Below the pieces are notes generated by a model. It had not been told where the DNA came from and made no database searches. It saw only the letters and a program-made list of their open reading frames with translations. The position numbers were made by a program, and so were the translations under genes. Below are positions 7,024 through 10,667 of a DNA stretch of 10,667 nt, piece by piece. The stretch comes from an uncultured Planctomycetaceae bacterium (GTDB taxonomy: Bacteria > Planctomycetota > Planctomycetia > Planctomycetales > Planctomycetaceae), in NCBI GenBank assembly GCA_937975745.1, contig CALJUK010000348.1, positions 1 through 10,667 on the forward strand. Reading direction: 5' to 3'. Position 1 is the stretch's first letter, and every line of letters begins with the position of its first letter.

Positions 7024-8988
7024 TTAGTCCAACGACACCCGACGAGCATGCAGCTCCCGTTCGATCGGCTCGCCGAGGATCTGGATCATGACGGTCCGGT
7101 CAATATCCTCATGCTCAAGGAGGGCCTTGCTGAGGTCGACCAACTGGTCACGATGCTTCTCCAGCATTGAGGTGGCGCGAGACGCCGCATCGCGGAGAAA
7201 TCGCTGAATCTCTTCGTCGATCGCGTGCGCCGTCTCCTCGCTGAAATCCCGCTGCTCGTGAATCTCCTTTCCGAGGAACGGGTGCTCTTCGCCGTGCCGA
7301 AACGCGACCGGGCCGATTTTCTCGCTCATGCCCCAATTCGCGACCATCCGCCGGGCCATCTGGGTGGCTCTCTTCAGATCGTCTTCGGCACCGGCGGAGT
7401 ACTCGTCGAACATCAACTTCTCGGCCGCGCGGCCTCCGAGCATGAATGCCAACTGGGCATGCAGGCGACGTTCGCCGATGTTGTAGCGCTCTTCGTCCGG
7501 CAGCAGTTGCGTCACACCGAGTGCTCGACCACGGGGAACAATCGTCACCCGATGGAGTGTGTCGACCTCGGCCTGATACCATGCCAGCAAGGCATGTCCC
7601 GCCTCGTGGAAGGCGACCATCTCGCGTTCGTGTTCGGTCAGAATTTCTTCTCGCTTCGGTCCCATCAAGACGCGGTCGCGGGCTGCGTCGAAGTCTTCAG
7701 CCGTGACTGCCTTGCGATTCTTACGAGCTGCTTCGAGTGCCGCCTCGTTGACCAGGTTCTTCAATTCTGCTCCCGAGAAGCCGATTGTCGCCGCCGCAAT
7801 CTTGGCCAGATCGACTGTGTCAGCGAGCGGGACCTTGCGACTGTGGATCTTCAAAATCGCTTCACGTCCTTCGCGCGTCGGGCGGTCAATCGTCACATGC
7901 CGATCGAAGCGACCTGGCCGCAACAAAGCGGGGTCCAGCACATCCGGCCGGTTGGTTGCTGCCAGAACGATGACCGCTTCATTCTGCTGAAATCCATCCA
8001 TCTCGCTGAGGATCTGGTTGAGAGTTTGCTCGCGTTCGTCATGTCCACCCCCCAACCCGGCCCCGCGGATTCGGCCGACGGCGTCAATTTCGTCAATGAA
8101 CAGGATGCAGGGAGACTGGTCTTTGGCGGTTTTGAACAGGTCCCGGACGCGGCTGGCTCCCACGCCGACGAACATTTGAATGAACTCGGATCCGTTGATC
8201 GAGAAGAACGGTACGCCCGCTTCGCCGGCCGTGGCACGGGCCAACAGTGTCTTACCGGTTCCCGGAGGGCCGATCAGGAGCACTCCCTTGGGGATCTGGG
8301 CACCCAGCTTTTCGAACCGCTCGGGAGTCTTCAGGAATTCGACGATTTCCTGCAGCTCCATCTTGGCATTTTCCATGGCGGCGACGTCGTCGAATGTTGT
8401 CTGCTGTGTCGAATGCCGAAACCGTTTCGCCGGACTCCGCACGAAGTTGCCCAGCATTCCCGATCCAAGGGGGTCGGACTGCCGGCGCATCATGAACCAG
8501 AAGAAGCCGACGATCATCAACGGGCCGAGCATCCACAGCAGGAAGGTTGTTCCGAGCCCGATGGACTGCGATTCGGCCTCGAATTTGGCGCCCTTCTCTT
8601 CGAGCAGCTTGACCAGCTCGTCATCGCCGACCGATTGCGGGGGCAGCACGGTGTTGAACTGGTCGGGCAGTTCAGCTCCTCCCTCTTCGGGATTCTTGGG
8701 GATTTTCTTCCACTTCCCGGTGAGAATCTCGCCGTAAAACTTCACTTCGGCCACATTGTTTGCGTCGAGTTGCGTCTTGAAGAAACTGTAGGGAACGCGA
8801 GCACCGCGGTTGGTTGGCGAACCGTTCCACGCATACAACGACACCAGAATCAAGACCACGACGAACAGCAGCCAGGTCCCGCCCGGGGCCGAACGCTTGC
8901 CTGTGTCGTCGTCTCCCTCCGGTTCGTTGCGCGGCGGCCTGGTGTTTGTCGGCGGCGCGGGGGGCTTTTGAGATTCCGGGTTCGACAT
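7024..8988 (-). CDS. ftsH: ATP-dependent zinc metalloprotease FtsH
   Basis: FtsH is a membrane-anchored AAA+ hexameric protease that degrades misfolded membrane proteins and short-lived regulators. The 654 residues begin with a Pro-rich, charged cytoplasmic extension (1-37). TM1 (about 38-54), a periplasmic-side domain (about 60-145) and TM2 (about 146-167) follow. The AAA domain has Walker A GPPGTGKT (240-247), the pore motif FVG (273-275), Walker B ILFIDEID (295-302) and the second region of homology (344-363). The protease domain has HEAGH (461-465), and Asp537 is the likely third zinc ligand. All catalytic residues are present. ATG 8988 is preferred over the adjoining TTG at 8991, which only adds one residue. 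The gene is 107 bases after the glycosyltransferase stop. A -10-like TATGAT is at 9050-9045 without a good -35 box, so both an own promoter and readthrough are possible. The C-terminus is short after the protease domain, as is usual. Confidence 0.97.
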   Translation of the reverse strand: MSNPESQKPPAPPTNTRPPRNEPEGDDDTGKRSAPGGTWLLFVVVLILVSLYAWNGSPTNRGARVPYSFFKTQLDANNVAEVKFYGEILTGKWKKIPKNPEEGGAELPDQFNTVLPPQSVGDDELVKLLEEKGAKFEAESQSIGLGTTFLLWMLGPLMIVGFFWFMMRRQSDPLGSGMLGNFVRSPAKRFRHSTQQTTFDDVAAMENAKMELQEIVEFLKTPERFEKLGAQIPKGVLLIGPPGTGKTLLARATAGEAGVPFFSINGSEFIQMFVGVGASRVRDLFKTAKDQSPCILFIDEIDAVGRIRGAGLGGGHDEREQTLNQILSEMDGFQQNEAVIVLAATNRPDVLDPALLRPGRFDRHVTIDRPTREGREAILKIHSRKVPLADTVDLAKIAAATIGFSGAELKNLVNEAALEAARKNRKAVTAEDFDAARDRVLMGPKREEILTEHEREMVAFHEAGHALLAWYQAEVDTLHRVTIVPRGRALGVTQLLPDEERYNIGERRLHAQLAFMLGGRAAEKLMFDEYSAGAEDDLKRATQMARRMVANWGMSEKIGPVAFRHGEEHPFLGKEIHEQRDFSEETAHAIDEEIQRFLRDAASRATSMLEKHRDQLVDLSKALLEHEDIDRTVMIQILGEPIERELHARRVSLD

Positions 8989-9095
8989 CAAACTGCTTTC
9001 TCTCTGGTCAATCTGGAAAGATATTCGTTCTGTGTATTGCGGTGATCATACCGGCTTGCACGCGGCCAATGGGCGGGAGACCGTCATTCGATCGG

Positions 9096-9959
9096 TCAGT
9101 CCGCGATGCTGTAACGTAAGATGCACCATAACGCCTGGAAACCGTCCAGCCAGCCAATCTTCTTTCCCTGCTCGTAGGTGCGCCCCGAATAGCTGATCGA
9201 CATCTCGTAAATCCGCAGGTTCCGCCGCGCAACTTTTCCGGTGAGCTCTGGCTCGATTCCAAATCGATTCTGCTTCAGGGTCGGGGCGATTTCGGCGATC
9301 ACCTCCCGTCGGAAGACCTTGTAGCAGGGTTCCATGTCGGTCAAGGCGAGGTTCGACATGCAGTTGCTTGCCATCGTGAGAAACTGGCTCCCCATGTCAT
9401 GCCACCAGTAAAGCACGCGGTGTGGCTGGTCGCCCAAGAAACGACTCCCATACACGACATCGGCTTTCCCCTCGACAATCGGGCGCAGCAGCCGCGGGTA
9501 CTCAGCCGGGTCGTACTCCAGGTCCGCATCCTGGATGAGGACGATGTCACCCGTCGCCGCCAGAAAGCCTGTCCGGACGGCAGCTCCTTTTCCCTTGTTG
9601 ACATCGTGCAGAATGATCTTCAACTGGTTGTTCGGGTCATCGTCAGCCGTCGGCTCCAGCGACGTCAGCAGCTCCCGCGTTCCGTCTTTACTGCCGTCGT
9701 CGACCAGGAGAATCTCCTTGCGAATTGGCACGGCACGAATCCGTTCCAAGATCTCCAATAGAGTCTCCCGCTCGTTGTAGATCGGCACGACGACAGACAG
9801 CCGCATCTCGGGCGGAATGGTGTAGGCCCCCAACAGTCGGCATGCCGTCTCGCCCAGCGTACTGCTGAGGTAGGCGTACCATTCAGCCGAAAAAGGGACG
9901 CCGTGTTCTTGGACCAACGGCCTTGCGGCGGGAGGTTGGGAATGCTCCGGGCTCGACAT
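9096..9959 (-). CDS. GT2 family glycosyltransferase, dolichyl/polyprenyl-phosphate mannose synthase-like
   Basis: The 287-residue protein is a GT-A fold family 2 glycosyltransferase of the DPM/DPG synthase-like group. These transfer a sugar from a nucleotide donor, often to a polyprenyl phosphate at the inner membrane face. Visible: SVVVPIYNE (55-63), LLVDDGS (84-90), NKGKGAAVRTG (121-131), the metal-binding D-x-D in QDADLEYD (143-150), YGSRFLG (170-176), RFGIEPELTG (232-241) and a GRTYEQGKKIGWLDG segment (259-273). There is no transmembrane segment, unlike many GT2 proteins with C-terminal helices. About 50 residues precede the catalytic fold. The start is ATG 9959, supported by AGAGGA about nine bases upstream. 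The frame is open much further (to 10376), but that part is Arg-rich and domain-free, so it is taken as upstream sequence. The donor and acceptor are unknown. It precedes ftsH on the same strand. Confidence 0.9.
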   Translation of the reverse strand: MSSPEHSQPPAARPLVQEHGVPFSAEWYAYLSSTLGETACRLLGAYTIPPEMRLSVVVPIYNERETLLEILERIRAVPIRKEILLVDDGSKDGTRELLTSLEPTADDDPNNQLKIILHDVNKGKGAAVRTGFLAATGDIVLIQDADLEYDPAEYPRLLRPIVEGKADVVYGSRFLGDQPHRVLYWWHDMGSQFLTMASNCMSNLALTDMEPCYKVFRREVIAEIAPTLKQNRFGIEPELTGKVARRNLRIYEMSISYSGRTYEQGKKIGWLDGFQALWCILRYSIAD

Positions 9960-10083
9960 CAATGATTCCTCTGCGGATCGCTCGTTTTCCGCCGAATGCT
10001 TCTGTCCGGGTGTTCCAACCGAGAGCAAACGGTCAACGAGCCGCGGAATTGCGGATCGAATACGAAATTGAAAGCCTGAAAAA

Positions 10084-10114
10084 CACGGGGACCCGAAAGC
10101 ACGGGAGACCCGAA
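10084..10114. repeat. imperfect tandem repeat, two copies of about 15 bases
   Basis: CACGGGGACCCGAA (10084-10097) is followed two bases later by CACGGGAGACCCGAA (10100-10114), differing by one inserted base. Similar purine-rich CACGG-type short tandem sequences occur as dispersed intergenic elements in some environmental bacteria; that this is one of them is inference. Confidence 0.5.
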
Positions 10115-10125
10115 TCGCCATAGCA

Positions 10126-10155
10126 GCGCGCCAGCCGTCCGTTCGGCCGGCGCGC
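10126..10155. repeat. strong GC-rich hairpin, 11-bp stem with one mismatch
   Basis: GCGCGCCAGCC (10126-10136) pairs with GGCCGGCGCGC (10145-10155), one A-C mismatch at 10133/10148, loop of eight bases. No T run follows on either strand. In a divergent gap a terminator is not expected unless an unseen transcript crosses it; it may lie in the leader of the glycosyltransferase mRNA. Confidence 0.5.
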
Positions 10156-10168
10156 AACCCGGACACAG

Positions 10169-10198
10169 TTGGTCGTATCCTAAACAACTTACGACCAA
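10169..10198. promoter_or_regulatory. perfect 9-bp inverted repeat, operator-like
   Basis: TTGGTCGTA (10169-10177) and TACGACCAA (10190-10198) are perfect reverse complements with a 12-base AT-rich spacer. The half-site centres are 21 bases apart, two helical turns, as expected for a dimeric DNA-binding protein contacting one face of the helix. It lies nearly midway between the divergent starts (9959 and 10394), so it could control either or both genes. A hairpin in RNA is the alternative. Confidence 0.5.
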
Positions 10199-10393
10199 GA
10201 TGTGAGTCTACCGCCCCAGTCCGACCGGACAGCCGCTGGCATCGTTTTTTCGCAACCGGTACAGTCAGGTCAGTCATCGCCCGAGAAGCAAGGGATGTCG
10301 AGACTGTGGGACGCGCCTTTCCGGCTTCGGGAAGTTCCGCGGTCGGTCTCCCGGTTTTGCCCAACTCCAATTCCACACACGCCGAGTTCCACT

Positions 10394-10667
10394 ATGAGCC
10401 AGCAGCAAATCATCCTGACAGACGTTGCCAACCAGATCTGGATCGACAACATCGAAATTACGCCCGAGGAAGGTCCGACTCTGGCAGGTTCGCCCGACTG
10501 GTCCGTTCTCAAATTCCCGATGCAGGGAGGCCTGTCCGACGGTGTCGATGTTGTGACGCTCAACAACGGCCGCCTCTCGGTGTCGGTCCTGCCGACACGT
10601 GGAATGGGATTGTGGAGGGGCGAAAGAGACGGCATCGAAGTGGGGAGGAAATGGACCGGCGAACCGC
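10394..10667 (+). CDS. DUF4432 family protein (aldose 1-epimerase-like fold), 3' end cut off
   Basis: The frame runs from ATG 10394 to the right edge (91 codons) without a stop. GGLSDGVDVV (45-54) and VLPTRGMGLW (65-74) match what I know of the N-terminal part of DUF4432 proteins, which share the beta-sandwich fold of aldose 1-epimerases and are common in Planctomycetes. The substrate is not established; a sugar-binding or mutarotase-like role is inferred from the fold. There is no signal peptide, so it should be cytoplasmic. No good Shine-Dalgarno is seen. The last ten or so residues (VGRKWTGEP) do not fit the GW-x-SP pattern I would expect here, so either this member differs or the end of the sequence contains errors. 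It is divergent from the glycosyltransferase. Confidence 0.78.
   Translation, partial: MSQQQIILTDVANQIWIDNIEITPEEGPTLAGSPDWSVLKFPMQGGLSDGVDVVTLNNGRLSVSVLPTRGMGLWRGERDGIEVGRKWTGEP

Larger units (their letters stand above)
9960..10393. other. divergent intergenic region between the glycosyltransferase and DUF4432 genes
   Basis: No convincing gene is seen in these 434 bases, although a minus-strand frame stays open through most of it as an extension of the glycosyltransferase. The stretch holds an imperfect tandem repeat (10084-10114), a strong GC-rich hairpin (10126-10155) and an operator-like inverted repeat (10169-10198), in that order. A weak plus-strand promoter-like pair, CTGGCA (10236-10241) with TACAGT (10260-10265), spacer 18, could serve the DUF4432 gene. 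I found no convincing minus-strand promoter for the glycosyltransferase. Confidence 0.55.

Noticed and set aside
9960..10376. 139-residue N-terminal extension of the glycosyltransferase
   Set aside because: The stretch is Arg-rich and domain-free, contains tandem repeats and a hairpin, and a well-placed AGAGGA precedes the ATG at 9959.
1..10667. Mobile element, CRISPR array, toxin-antitoxin or phage-defence system
   Set aside because: No transposase, integrase, Cas, toxin or defence motif was seen in the plausible frames, and no regularly spaced repeat series is present.

Overview
The window looks like ordinary chromosome of a Planctomycetes bacterium, probably order Planctomycetales; I cannot name the species. 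The evidence is the gene content: a secreted sulfatase fused to a DUF1080 (3-keto-disaccharide hydrolase) domain, a truncated exported protein starting with an arginine-rich stretch and a LEPR-XLL-like motif, and a DUF4432 epimerase-fold protein. Genes are loosely spaced, the sequence is moderately GC-rich, and Shine-Dalgarno sites are often weak. There is no tRNA, rRNA, insertion sequence, CRISPR array or prophage gene that I can support.

Layout. Positions 1-250 (minus) hold the N-terminus of a large exported protein that runs off the left edge. A 1.28 kb stretch without a convincing gene (251-1534) follows; it contains several inverted repeats and candidate promoters. The sulfatase-DUF1080 gene (1535-3664, plus) and purD (3780-5060, plus) come next, with a good sigma70-type promoter just before purD. 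A convergent junction (5061-5349) separates purD from three minus-strand genes. In transcription order these are a GT2 glycosyltransferase (9959-9096), ftsH (8988-7024) and a DEAD-box RNA helicase (start uncertain, ending at 5350). A DUF4432 gene (10394 onwards, plus) diverges from the glycosyltransferase and is cut by the right edge. The 434 bp between them holds a tandem repeat, a strong hairpin and an operator-like inverted repeat.

How the genes relate. They do not form one pathway: purD (purine synthesis), ftsH (membrane protein quality control) and the RNA helicase are housekeeping. The sulfatase-DUF1080 protein, the LEPR-XLL protein and the DUF4432 protein fit the planctomycete habit of handling complex, often sulfated, glycans at the cell surface. 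I found no clear undescribed multi-gene system. The most interesting material is non-coding: three near-perfect inverted repeats upstream of genes (1012-1033, 6911-6932, 10169-10198), one lying over the -35 box of a predicted promoter, and the structured 1.28 kb gap. Several starts differ from the longest open frame: ftsH is best started at ATG 8988, the glycosyltransferase at ATG 9959, and the helicase has no ATG before its conserved core.
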